The notes under the pieces were generated by a model. The model did not search any database. It was not told the origin of the DNA and saw only the letters and a list, made by a program, of their open reading frames with translations. The position numbers and the translations under genes are program-made. This document shows, piece by piece, positions 17,122 to 24,323 of a DNA stretch of 64,000 nucleotides; the first letter of the stretch is position 1; each line of letters opens with the position of its first letter. The stretch is from Bacteroidales bacterium (GTDB lineage Bacteria > Bacteroidota > Bacteroidia > Bacteroidales > 4484-276), in assembly GCA_035647615.1 (NCBI GenBank), contig DASRND010000007.1, forward strand, positions 1 to 64,000, given 5' to 3'.

Positions 17122-17991
17122 TTGCGAAAATTAATTACATACATCATCACATTGAACCATCGATTCACTTTCCTGCTGCTGATAATATTCTCGCTTACGC
17201 TGATGTCGGCGTGCAACGTCGAACGCAAGCTGGCCAACGATTTCCTTAATCACCGCGATAGCCTGAGTGTGATGATCATTGAGCCGGGTTTTCTTTTTAA
17301 AACCAACCTGAAGGAACCTGCGATAGAGGGCTTTGATGCGCTAAGCGCTGAGGCGCAGCAGCAGATTCTTTACGACAGCAGCCTTTTCCTGCAACACATC
17401 ACCGACAGTGTCTTCATCCAATACTACATCACCAGCCTGGTGCAAACGCTGGAGGGATATGGCATCAAAACCATGAGCCAGCATCAGCTACCAGATTTTC
17501 TTACTACACATGGACACGCCTGGCAGGTGACTCTGGTTCAGCTGGAACTAGAAGAAAGCCTGATGCCGTATCGTGAACAGGAGGTTTTTGATGATTCGGT
17601 AGTTTATTTTGAAGATTTTGAATTGCAAAAGGCCAGCCTCAACAGTTGGTTTGAAATTGTAAAAGTGAACAATCACCAGGAAACTTCTGAAGTGCTTTAT
17701 GCAAGTCACTACTTTACGGATGAACTGGAGGGGCGCTTCGCTGAGAATATTTTCACCGGTGAGGTTACCTTCCGTTACAACCTGCTTCCACTGGAGATGG
17801 ACGACATTTACACGCTGGCTTCAGAGACAGGAGCCACTTACGCCGGCTATATTTTTGATTACCTGATGAATTATTACATCCTGAAAAATCTCCCAACCGA
17901 CCAAACGCTACGCTCCCTGATTCACTACGATCACGACAGCAGGATGCTTTCCCCGGCAGGCAACCAGCGCTTTATTTTTCTGGATGAATAG
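17122..17991 (+). CDS. Hypothetical lipoprotein, TTG start
   Basis: This 289-residue protein has an N-terminal hydrophobic stretch (FTFLLLIIFSLTL) and a lipobox MSAC, so it should be a lipoprotein of the inner or outer membrane. No in-frame ATG lies ahead of the signal and an in-frame TAG is at 17113-17115, which makes TTG at 17122 (or a second TTG at 17152) the start. The mature part is mixed alpha/beta with repeated acidic patches; I do not recognise the family. It is followed after 143 bases by an EF-G gene with its own promoter, so the two need not be linked. Confidence 0.75.
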   Translation: MRKLITYIITLNHRFTFLLLIIFSLTLMSACNVERKLANDFLNHRDSLSVMIIEPGFLFKTNLKEPAIEGFDALSAEAQQQILYDSSLFLQHITDSVFIQYYITSLVQTLEGYGIKTMSQHQLPDFLTTHGHAWQVTLVQLELEESLMPYREQEVFDDSVVYFEDFELQKASLNSWFEIVKVNNHQETSEVLYASHYFTDELEGRFAENIFTGEVTFRYNLLPLEMDDIYTLASETGATYAGYIFDYLMNYYILKNLPTDQTLRSLIHYDHDSRMLSPAGNQRFIFLDE

Positions 17992-18046
17992 CTTTACTTT
18001 TTCAATGATTACATAATCTTAACATCAACGGCTTATTATTAAAAAC

Positions 18047-18054
18047 TACTTTTG
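18047..18054 (+). promoter_or_regulatory. -7 element (TACTTTTG) for the EF-G gene
   Basis: TACTTTTG matches TAnnTTTG and lies 80 bases before the ATG at 18135. The implied leader of about 75 bases is A+T rich with no clear structure. Confidence 0.55.
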
Positions 18055-18134
18055 CCGCCATTTTTAGGCTAAAGTTTGATTTATTTGATTCATAGCCTCT
18101 TAATGACATTTTACCTGATAATTATTAAAACATC

Positions 18135-20213
18135 ATGACATTATCTAAACTGAGAAATATCGGTATCGCAGCTCACATCGATGCCGGCAAAACCACCGTC
18201 ACTGAACGCATCCTTTTTTTTACGGGCGCCACCCGCAAGCTCGGCGAAACACACGACGGGCAAGCCACCATGGACTTTATGAAGCAAGAGCAGGAGCGAG
18301 GAATCACTATCGCTTCGGCGGCCATCTCGTGCCACTGGAAAGACTCTAACATCAACATCATCGACACGCCGGGACACGTGGATTTCACCATTGAGGTGGA
18401 ACGCTCGCTGCGCGTCATCGACGGCATGGTAGCGGTCTTTTGCGCCGTAGGTGGTGTAGAGCCGCAAAGCGAAACGGTGTGGAACCAGGCCGACCGCTAC
18501 CGCGTGCCCCGCATTGCTTTTATTAATAAAATGGATCGTACCGGTGCCGACTTTTTTGAAGTAGCGAAACAGATGAACGAATTTCTGGATGCCAACGCAG
18601 TGCCTTTTCAGTTGCCTATGGGAAGTGAAGAAGATTTTACCGGACTCATCGATGTCATCCGCCAGAAAGCATATATTTTTGAAGAATCAAAACGGCACGA
18701 GACCGAAATCCCTGCAGAATACGTTGAAGCAGCGCGCGATGCACGTACCCTGCTGATAGAAAAAGTTGCCGACTTCGACGCAGAAGTCACCGAACTATAC
18801 CTTGAGGAGAAGGAAATACCCGACGAGTTGCTGCAAAGAGCAGCCCGTACCGCCACTCTCAAGCTGGTGATAACACCTGTATTTACCGGTGCAGCATACA
18901 AAAATAAAGGCATTCAGCTGTTACTCGACGCCGTAATTGACTATCTGCCCTCACCCCTCGATGTGGGTGCTGTAATAGGAATGGATGTGGACGATCACAC
19001 CAAATCGCATACACGCGCTCCGTCGGCCAAGGAGTCTTTCTCAGCACTGGCATTCAAACTGATCAACGACCCTTATGTGGGACAACAAACATTTGTACGC
19101 GTTTTCTCAGGTCGCCTCGAAAGCGGCATGCAGATACTCAACTCTACCAAAGGCAAAAATGAACGCATCGGCAGGATTTTGAAAATTCGCGCCAAAGACC
19201 GCGAAGAGGTGTCTTACGCCGGACCCGGCGAAATTGTTGCATTGGTCGGACTTAAACTCACCAAAACCGGCGACACGCTTTGCGACAAAGACGCACCCCT
19301 GCTGCTCGAATCGATACACGTGCCACCTTCGGTGATAGAACTGAAAGTAACTCCTGAAAAACGCAAAGACCAAAGCAAACTGGGCGAAGCACTGGCCAAA
19401 CTCTCCAACGAAGACCCGTCGTTTCACGCCCGCTACGACGACGAAACCGAGGAAACGATAATTTCGGGCATGGGCGAGCTGCACCTCGAAATTATCGTTG
19501 ACCGTATAAAAGATGAATTTAGCATCCCGGTTGTGGTTGGTGAACCATCGGTAGCATATCGCGAAACCATTACTACCGAAACGGTGAGCAACTACAAACA
19601 CGCTAAGCAAACAGGTGGCAGAGGACAATTTGCCCACATCGTTATCCGTCTGGAACCCAACAAAGACAAAGGTTACGAATTTATTGATTACATCAAAGGC
19701 GGTGTGATTCCGGGCGAATATATTCCTTCTGTCAACAAAGGTATCCGCAAAATACTGGGCAGAGGCGTATTGGCCGGCTATCCGGTGATAGATGTAAAGG
19801 TGGTGCTGCTCGACGGCAGCTTCCATCCTGTGGATTCGTCGGATATGGCTTTCCAGACTTGCGCAGCCATCGCTTTCCGCAATGGTTTTATGAAAGCCGA
19901 TCCTGTTCTACTCGAGCCAGTGATGCATGTAGAAGTGAACGTTCCCGACGACTATATCGGCAACGTGGTGGGCGACCTCAACAAACGTCGTGGCAAAATA
20001 GAGTCGATGCGCCGCCACCGCAAAGGATCGCAGAAACTTACCGGCACCGTGCCACTGATGGAGATGTTTGGCTATGCCACTACTTTGCGCAACATCTCAA
20101 GCGGACGTGCCAACTACTCGATGGAATTTTCGAGATATGTGCCGGTGACAAAGGCTATTCAGGAAGAAATTCTGGAGAAAATAGCTGAAAAGAAAAGGCT
20201 GGAAAACGCATAG
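18135..20213 (+). CDS. fusA: Elongation factor G (stand-alone copy, EF-G2-like)
   Basis: This 692-residue translational GTPase catalyses ribosome translocation or assists recycling. GTP-binding motifs are complete: AHIDAGKTT (G1), RGITI (G2), DTPGHVD (G3) and NKMD (G4). Domains II to V are present, including the [15 protein letters not shown] region. It is not next to rpsL, rpsG or tuf, so it is outside the usual str operon. The [16 protein letters not shown] segment and the short G-domain insert recall the second EF-G of some bacteria and mitochondrial EF-G. Whether it is the only copy or a paralogue cannot be told from this window. A strong hairpin terminator follows. Confidence 0.93.
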   Translation: MTLSKLRNIGIAAHIDAGKTTVTERILFFTGATRKLGETHDGQATMDFMKQEQERGITIASAAISCHWKDSNINIIDTPGHVDFTIEVERSLRVIDGMVAVFCAVGGVEPQSETVWNQADRYRVPRIAFINKMDRTGADFFEVAKQMNEFLDANAVPFQLPMGSEEDFTGLIDVIRQKAYIFEESKRHETEIPAEYVEAARDARTLLIEKVADFDAEVTELYLEEKEIPDELLQRAARTATLKLVITPVFTGAAYKNKGIQLLLDAVIDYLPSPLDVGAVIGMDVDDHTKSHTRAPSAKESFSALAFKLINDPYVGQQTFVRVFSGRLESGMQILNSTKGKNERIGRILKIRAKDREEVSYAGPGEIVALVGLKLTKTGDTLCDKDAPLLLESIHVPPSVIELKVTPEKRKDQSKLGEALAKLSNEDPSFHARYDDETEETIISGMGELHLEIIVDRIKDEFSIPVVVGEPSVAYRETITTETVSNYKHAKQTGGRGQFAHIVIRLEPNKDKGYEFIDYIKGGVIPGEYIPSVNKGIRKILGRGVLAGYPVIDVKVVLLDGSFHPVDSSDMAFQTCAAIAFRNGFMKADPVLLEPVMHVEVNVPDDYIGNVVGDLNKRRGKIESMRRHRKGSQKLTGTVPLMEMFGYATTLRNISSGRANYSMEFSRYVPVTKAIQEEILEKIAEKKRLENA

Positions 20214-20239
20214 CATTTGCGACAAGCACATATTATTAA

Positions 20240-20306
20240 GGAGCCAGAAAAGAGTTTTGGATGTTTTTATGATCATCCAAAATTCCAACTCCGGCTCTTT
20301 TTTTTT
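20240..20306 (+). terminator. Intrinsic terminator after the EF-G gene
   Basis: GGAGCCAGAAAAGAG from 20240 pairs with CTCCGGCTC at 20289-20297 through a long imperfect stem that also uses TTTTGGATG/CATCCAAAA. A run of nine T follows. It lies 27 bases after the fusA stop. Confidence 0.8.
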
Positions 20307-20337
20307 AATACTTTGTGTGAAAAATTCAAATACAATC

Positions 20338-20448
20338 TGCAAATTCGCGGACAGTAAAACCATCCACTAATTCACACGAATTAAACTGATTAACACGAAT
20401 TAAAAAATTAGCGGAAATTCGCCTAATTGGCGAAAATTCGTGGACAGT
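20338..20448. repeat. Dispersed 'cacgaatta' intergenic repeat
   Basis: The segment has repeated ACACGAATTAA words (near 20374 and 20393) and CGCGGACAG/CGTGGACAG ends near 20346 and 20439, with GCGAAAATTCG and CGGAAATTCG in between. This wording is typical of a widespread non-coding repeat in environmental Bacteroidota genomes. It lies directly ahead of the mobA promoter. Confidence 0.55.
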
Positions 20449-20454
20449 TTCAAT

Positions 20455-20462
20455 TAGTTTTG
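20455..20462 (+). promoter_or_regulatory. -7 element (TAGTTTTG) for mobA
   Basis: TAGTTTTG matches TAnnTTTG and ends 10 bases before the ATG at 20473, so the mRNA would be nearly leaderless. The element begins 7 bases after the end of the dispersed repeat. Confidence 0.45.
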
Positions 20463-20472
20463 CGCAAAGATT

Positions 20473-21681
20473 ATGATCTGGAAAAAGGAAATAACGGGCA
20501 TCGTGCTGGCGGGCGGCAAAAGCAGCCGCATGGGTCAGGAGAAAGGTTTGGCTGAGTTTGACGGCAAACCCATGATCGCTTATGCGCTTGAAGCACTTGC
20601 CCCTTTGTGCACCGAAATCCTCATCAGCAGCAACAGCAATGCCTACAATCATCTGGGTTATCGCGTTGTACCCGACATTATCGCTAACAGCGGACCGATG
20701 GGTGGCATCTATAGCTGTATGTTGCAAAGCCAGTTAGAAAAGAAAAAGTCCTTACCACAGAGGCACAAAGACACGGAGAAAAGTAAAGAATGGTTTTTTG
20801 TGCTTTCGTGCGATACACCACGCATTGGTTCAGAAATCGTGGCGCACATTATTTCCCTTTCGGAGGATGCCGACATAACCGTACCATGGCATGGCGAGGA
20901 ACATTACGAACCATTGTGTGCGGTTTACAGCAGTCGCCTTATTCCACTCATGGAATCTTATATCCGGGCGGGAAATTTTAAAATCCCCGAACTGATCATC
21001 CAGGTGAATGCACATAGGATCCCGGTTCCAGACGATCCAGTGCTGAAAGAAACCGATTTTTATAATGTAAATACTCGTGAAGAGCTACACGAACTTGGGA
21101 AGCTAATGTCCAACAGTGAACCAGCGGCTCCGAAAATATCAATACCAAATTTGCCTCAGGTTCTGATGATTGCCGGAACAGGTCGCAACGTTGGCAAAAC
21201 AACATTGGCCTGCCGGCTGATAACACAAACGGCAAAAGATTTTGCGGTGACAGCCATCAAAATATCGCCGCACATGCACCAGCAGGAACAACCCGGCGAA
21301 GTGCTGGCTGAAACCATGGATTATCTTTTGCTGCGAGAACGTGGCCATAACTCGTCTAAGGATAGCGGCCGGATGCTGGCAGCCGGCGCCACCGAAGTAT
21401 ATTATCTGCAGTTGCGCCAGCGGCATCTTACCAATGAATTTCTGAAATTCCTGCAACACCTGCCTCCCCATCAGCCCGTCATTATCGAATCGGGGGCTTT
21501 ACTTCAGATAGCGCAGCCGGGATTATTTGTACTTATTAAAAATAAAAATGGCCCGGCAGAAAAGCCCGGCCTCGACAGTTTGGGTTACCCACCCGATGTG
21601 GTGGTAAATTTTGAAGATGGCGAATTTGATTTTGATACCAGCAGGATCAGGTTTAATAGTGAAAAATGGATGATCAAATAA
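20473..21681 (+). CDS. mobA: Molybdenum cofactor guanylyltransferase (MobA) fused to a MobB-like P-loop domain
   Basis: This is a 402-residue fusion. The N-terminal half (about 5-210) is a nucleotidyltransferase with LAGGKSSRMGQEKG, SGPMGGIYS and CDTPRIGSE, as in MobA, which attaches GMP to molybdopterin. The C-terminal half (about 232-400) begins with IAGTGRNVGKTTLACRL, a P-loop as in MobB-like or dethiobiotin-synthetase-like GTPases. Separate MobA and MobB are usual, so the fused form is notable. Residues about 95-105 (PQRHKDTEK) come from a dispersed DNA repeat inserted in frame. No other cofactor gene is close by. The start ATG follows a short leader. The exact role of the P-loop half is inferred. 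Confidence 0.85.
   Translation: MIWKKEITGIVLAGGKSSRMGQEKGLAEFDGKPMIAYALEALAPLCTEILISSNSNAYNHLGYRVVPDIIANSGPMGGIYSCMLQSQLEKKKSLPQRHKDTEKSKEWFFVLSCDTPRIGSEIVAHIISLSEDADITVPWHGEEHYEPLCAVYSSRLIPLMESYIRAGNFKIPELIIQVNAHRIPVPDDPVLKETDFYNVNTREELHELGKLMSNSEPAAPKISIPNLPQVLMIAGTGRNVGKTTLACRLITQTAKDFAVTAIKISPHMHQQEQPGEVLAETMDYLLLRERGHNSSKDSGRMLAAGATEVYYLQLRQRHLTNEFLKFLQHLPPHQPVIIESGALLQIAQPGLFVLIKNKNGPAEKPGLDSLGYPPDVVVNFEDGEFDFDTSRIRFNSEKWMIK
20754..20781. repeat. Dispersed 'ccacagaggcacaaag' repeat inside mobA
   Basis: This 28-base stretch begins ACCACAGAGGCACAAAG and closely resembles a repeat found between genes of many bacteria (variants of accacagagacacaaagacac). Here it is translated in frame as part of a polar loop between MobA strands. 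Confidence 0.5.
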
Positions 21682-21725
21682 TAATTGGTCTGTATTAAAA
21701 AGTTATCCTCTGAATGGCAGTAGCT

Positions 21726-22049
21726 TCAGAACAAATTCCCTCTAAATGGAGATTGTTTTCCATAGAATTTATGTATGTCGAAGTAATAACGAATGGTGTC
21801 TCCCTCACTGTTTTTTACCTCAATAACATCATAAGGTTTCTTTTTGTCAAAAATCAGCATTTGCATCTGTAGCTCACAATTGGAACATACCTTCCTCACA
21901 TATTCATATTCTTCGGAAATGCTCTTAACGATGATTGCTTTTTCGACAGAACTTCCGTCTCGGATAATACCTGCGGTGCTTTTAGATGACGAACAAGATG
22001 CTCCAACCACAAAGAGCATCATTATTCCCAATTTCATTGCATTTTTCAT
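21726..22049 (-). CDS. Small hypothetical lipoprotein
   Basis: This 107-residue protein has a lipoprotein signal (MMLFVVGASC, Cys at about 19) followed by a serine-rich stretch. The mature part has a Cys-x-x-Cys (VCSNCEL) and beta-strand-like segments ending FYGKQSPFRGNLF. I know no family for it. It is convergent with mobA, with a 44-base gap, and lies downstream of the fucosidase gene in the same direction. A+T-rich composition suggests accessory origin. Confidence 0.7.
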   Translation of the reverse strand: MKNAMKLGIMMLFVVGASCSSSKSTAGIIRDGSSVEKAIIVKSISEEYEYVRKVCSNCELQMQMLIFDKKKPYDVIEVKNSEGDTIRYYFDIHKFYGKQSPFRGNLF

Positions 22050-22113
22050 TTAGCTCAATTTTGAAATACCCGCAAATTAGCCATTTATTTCTTGTGGTTT
22101 CGGCAACGCTCTG

Positions 22114-22134
22114 TTTCGACTTCGCTCAACCACC
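22114..22134. repeat. Single copy of the GGTTGAGC-GAAGTCGAAA dispersed repeat
   Basis: TTTCGACTTCGCTCAACCACC is the reverse complement of a unit of the same family as the triple repeat at 24255-24323 (GGCTGAGC-N5-GAAGCC). It lies between the small lipoprotein and the fucosidase gene. Confidence 0.5.
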
Positions 22135-22160
22135 GGGATTTCGACCTTTATCGGAAACCG

Positions 22161-23630
22161 TTATTCATTTTCTGAAGATTTGAATAATCCAAATTTGGAT
22201 ATGGCAATCGTATTATTTGCTCTAAGTATGCGCAATCTAACCTGTGATGTCTTTACAGCGGGAATTCGGATGAGCCTTTTATAACCAATAGTTGTACCCT
22301 GAAAAACTGATTGCCAACTATTATTATCCATTATTTCTATTTCAAACGCACTGATTCTTTGTCCAAACTTAATAGGTTCCTGGATGATTATTCTATCGAA
22401 TTGCTTTTCTTCGGAGAGTTGAATGATGAGGTCGGAAGACAATACAGAATCATCGGTTGCCCAATAGGTATCAGCGTTATCATTTAAGATATTTTCGGGA
22501 GCAAATTTTTTATGATTTAACCGATAGTTTCCGGCAATTACATAAGCGCCCGCTGTTAAATCCACTGCAAAGGTTTCATCGAGAGTTTTCCTAAACTCTT
22601 GCAATGCCTTTATATCATTTTCATGAATGAGACCTCTTTTATCAGGCGGAAGATTGAGGAGCAACAGAGCATTTCTCCCGACAGATTTATAGTAAATGTC
22701 GATTAATTCCTGTGGCGTTTTTACTAGGCTGTCTTGCGCCTCATGATAGAACCATCCGGGCCTTATAGAGACATCGCATTGCCCCACAACCCAGTCTTTC
22801 CCAAAAGGATCACCCGTATTCAGGTACTTGGTCTTCGAAGTTCCAACCGCCACGCTATCCCGGTTTATTGACGACCAAAAGGTAGCACCCGCAAACCCTT
22901 TTTCGTTGCCAATCCAATGCACATCAGGGCCTGCATCCGAAAATATTTTTATGCCGGGCTGCAACGCTTTTACGAACGAAAAAATCCCTGCCCAGTTATA
23001 ATAGGTTTCGCTATCAATTTTGCGGGTTTCGTTGGCGCCGCCATAATAACCATCGCCGCCATTCGCACCATCAAACCAAATCTCATTGATCTCGCCATAT
23101 TGCGTGAGCAGCTCCCGAAGCTGATTCCGATAATATTCGAGATATTCCGGCCGGCCGTAATCTTTCGAATTCCGATCCCATGGCGACAGGTACAGCCCCA
23201 CCTTTAAGCCATGTTTACGGCAGGCGTCGGCAAATTCCGCTACAATATCTCCTTGGCCATTTTTGTACGGACTGTTTTTGATGCTATGCTCGGTGTAACG
23301 GCTGGGCCACAGGCAAAACCCATCGTGATGCTTTGCAGTAAGTATCAACTCCTGCATCCCTGCCGACTTTGCAGTTATTACCCATTGCTCCACATCCAAC
23401 TCACTCGGATTGAATAGTTCAGGGCGCTCATCACCAAATCCCCATTCTTTATCAGTAAATGTGTTGACAGAAAAATGAATAAATCCGATCAACTCCATTT
23501 GCTGATAGGCTATTAATTTTTCTGACGGCACAACCGGGTTTGGACTAATGTCGGGAGGTGTTTCATTGCAGCCAAACAAGGCTACCAGAGCAAATAGGAA
23601 AGCAATTGTTTTGAAATGGGGAGTTTTCAT
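22161..23630 (-). CDS. Alpha-L-fucosidase (GH29) with C-terminal F5/8-type C (discoidin) domain, lipoprotein
   Basis: This 489-residue glycoside hydrolase has a lipoprotein signal (LVALFGC). The GH29 catalytic barrel (about 40-345) contains HFSVNTFTDKEWG, TAKHHDGFCLWPS, LYLSPWDR and EIWFDGANG, where the Asp is the expected nucleophile. LLLNLPPDKRG marks the end of the barrel. A discoidin-like carbohydrate-binding domain (about 365-485) follows. It would remove terminal alpha-L-fucose from glycans at the cell surface or in the periplasm. No SusC/SusD pair or other glycosidases are adjacent, so it is not part of a visible polysaccharide utilisation locus. Confidence 0.93.
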   Translation of the reverse strand: MKTPHFKTIAFLFALVALFGCNETPPDISPNPVVPSEKLIAYQQMELIGFIHFSVNTFTDKEWGFGDERPELFNPSELDVEQWVITAKSAGMQELILTAKHHDGFCLWPSRYTEHSIKNSPYKNGQGDIVAEFADACRKHGLKVGLYLSPWDRNSKDYGRPEYLEYYRNQLRELLTQYGEINEIWFDGANGGDGYYGGANETRKIDSETYYNWAGIFSFVKALQPGIKIFSDAGPDVHWIGNEKGFAGATFWSSINRDSVAVGTSKTKYLNTGDPFGKDWVVGQCDVSIRPGWFYHEAQDSLVKTPQELIDIYYKSVGRNALLLLNLPPDKRGLIHENDIKALQEFRKTLDETFAVDLTAGAYVIAGNYRLNHKKFAPENILNDNADTYWATDDSVLSSDLIIQLSEEKQFDRIIIQEPIKFGQRISAFEIEIMDNNSWQSVFQGTTIGYKRLIRIPAVKTSQVRLRILRANNTIAISKFGLFKSSENE

Positions 23631-23716
23631 AGGATATCGTTTACTAAGAATTTGTCATTATGCAAGGGGCTTTATCTCGCAAACCTCTCTCTTTTCGAGG
23701 CTCGTCTGCGTTCATC

Positions 23717-24221
23717 ATTGTCAGAATTAGGATTTTTAGGATTTGGTGATTTTAGGATTGTTTTGATAGTCTTTGTTGTCTGGGTGATTTACATTGTAAA
23801 CTCTTTTAAATTCCATACTTTTTGAACCAAAATTTATGAGCAATCCAATGGGTAAATTATATGCCTGGCAGTAGTTCATTGCTTGCGCTAAATGCACATC
23901 TTCTAGTTTTATCACCGCCTTCAATTCAAGCATGATGATATCTTCTACGAAAAAGTCAACCCTGCGCGTTCCGATGTCAATTCCTTCATAATAAATGTTC
24001 ATTGTCATTTCACGCTGAAATCTTAATCCTTGATTCCCCATTTCTATAGCTAAAGCGCGTTGGTAAATAACTTCTTGAAACCCATTGCCTAAAGTGCTAT
24101 GAACTTTCATTGCGCAACCAATGATTTTATGTGTTAACTCTTCATGTTTCATCTGTTTATCTTTTCATTGATAGATTTCATCCTATTATCTTTTAATCAT
24201 AAAAATCCTAATTCCGACAGT
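23717..24221. mobile_element. Inverted-repeat-bounded cassette carrying the GxxExxY gene
   Basis: The 26-base ends 23717-23742 and 24196-24221 match at 23 of 26 positions when one is reversed (core GAATTAGGATTTTTA on one side, TAAAAATCCTAATTC on the other). They enclose one gene of 417 bases. There is no transposase, so the cassette would have to be moved by an enzyme encoded elsewhere, if it moves at all. Target-site duplications were not obvious. Confidence 0.5.
23736..24152 (-). CDS. GxxExxY family protein
   Basis: This 138-residue protein carries the family signature LGNGFQEVIYQRAL at residues 21-34 (Gly-x-x-Glu-x-x-Tyr), followed by RVDFFVEDIIMLELKAV, where Asp and Glu-x-Lys recall a PD-(D/E)xK nuclease core. 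The biochemical role is unknown; the nuclease relationship is an inference from the motif pattern. The gene is enclosed by inverted repeats that overlap its 3' end, and it is unlike its neighbours in context. Such genes often occur as many copies in Bacteroidota and Planctomycetota genomes. Confidence 0.85.
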   Translation of the reverse strand: MKHEELTHKIIGCAMKVHSTLGNGFQEVIYQRALAIEMGNQGLRFQREMTMNIYYEGIDIGTRRVDFFVEDIIMLELKAVIKLEDVHLAQAMNYCQAYNLPIGLLINFGSKSMEFKRVYNVNHPDNKDYQNNPKITKS

Positions 24222-24254
24222 GTTTGTGGCATCAGATACTTTACAAATGATTGA

Positions 24255-24323
24255 GGTGGCTGAGCTTGCCGAAGCCCGGCGGCTGAGCTTGTCGAAGCCT
24301 GCTGGCTGAGCGTAGTCGAAGCC
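24255..24323. repeat. Three tandem 23-base units ending at the tex stop codon
   Basis: The units 24255-24277, 24278-24300 and 24301-24323 share GGCTGAGC, five variable bases, then GAAGCC. The array stops exactly one base before the tex stop codon at 24324. The same unit appears singly at 22114-22134. Confidence 0.75.
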
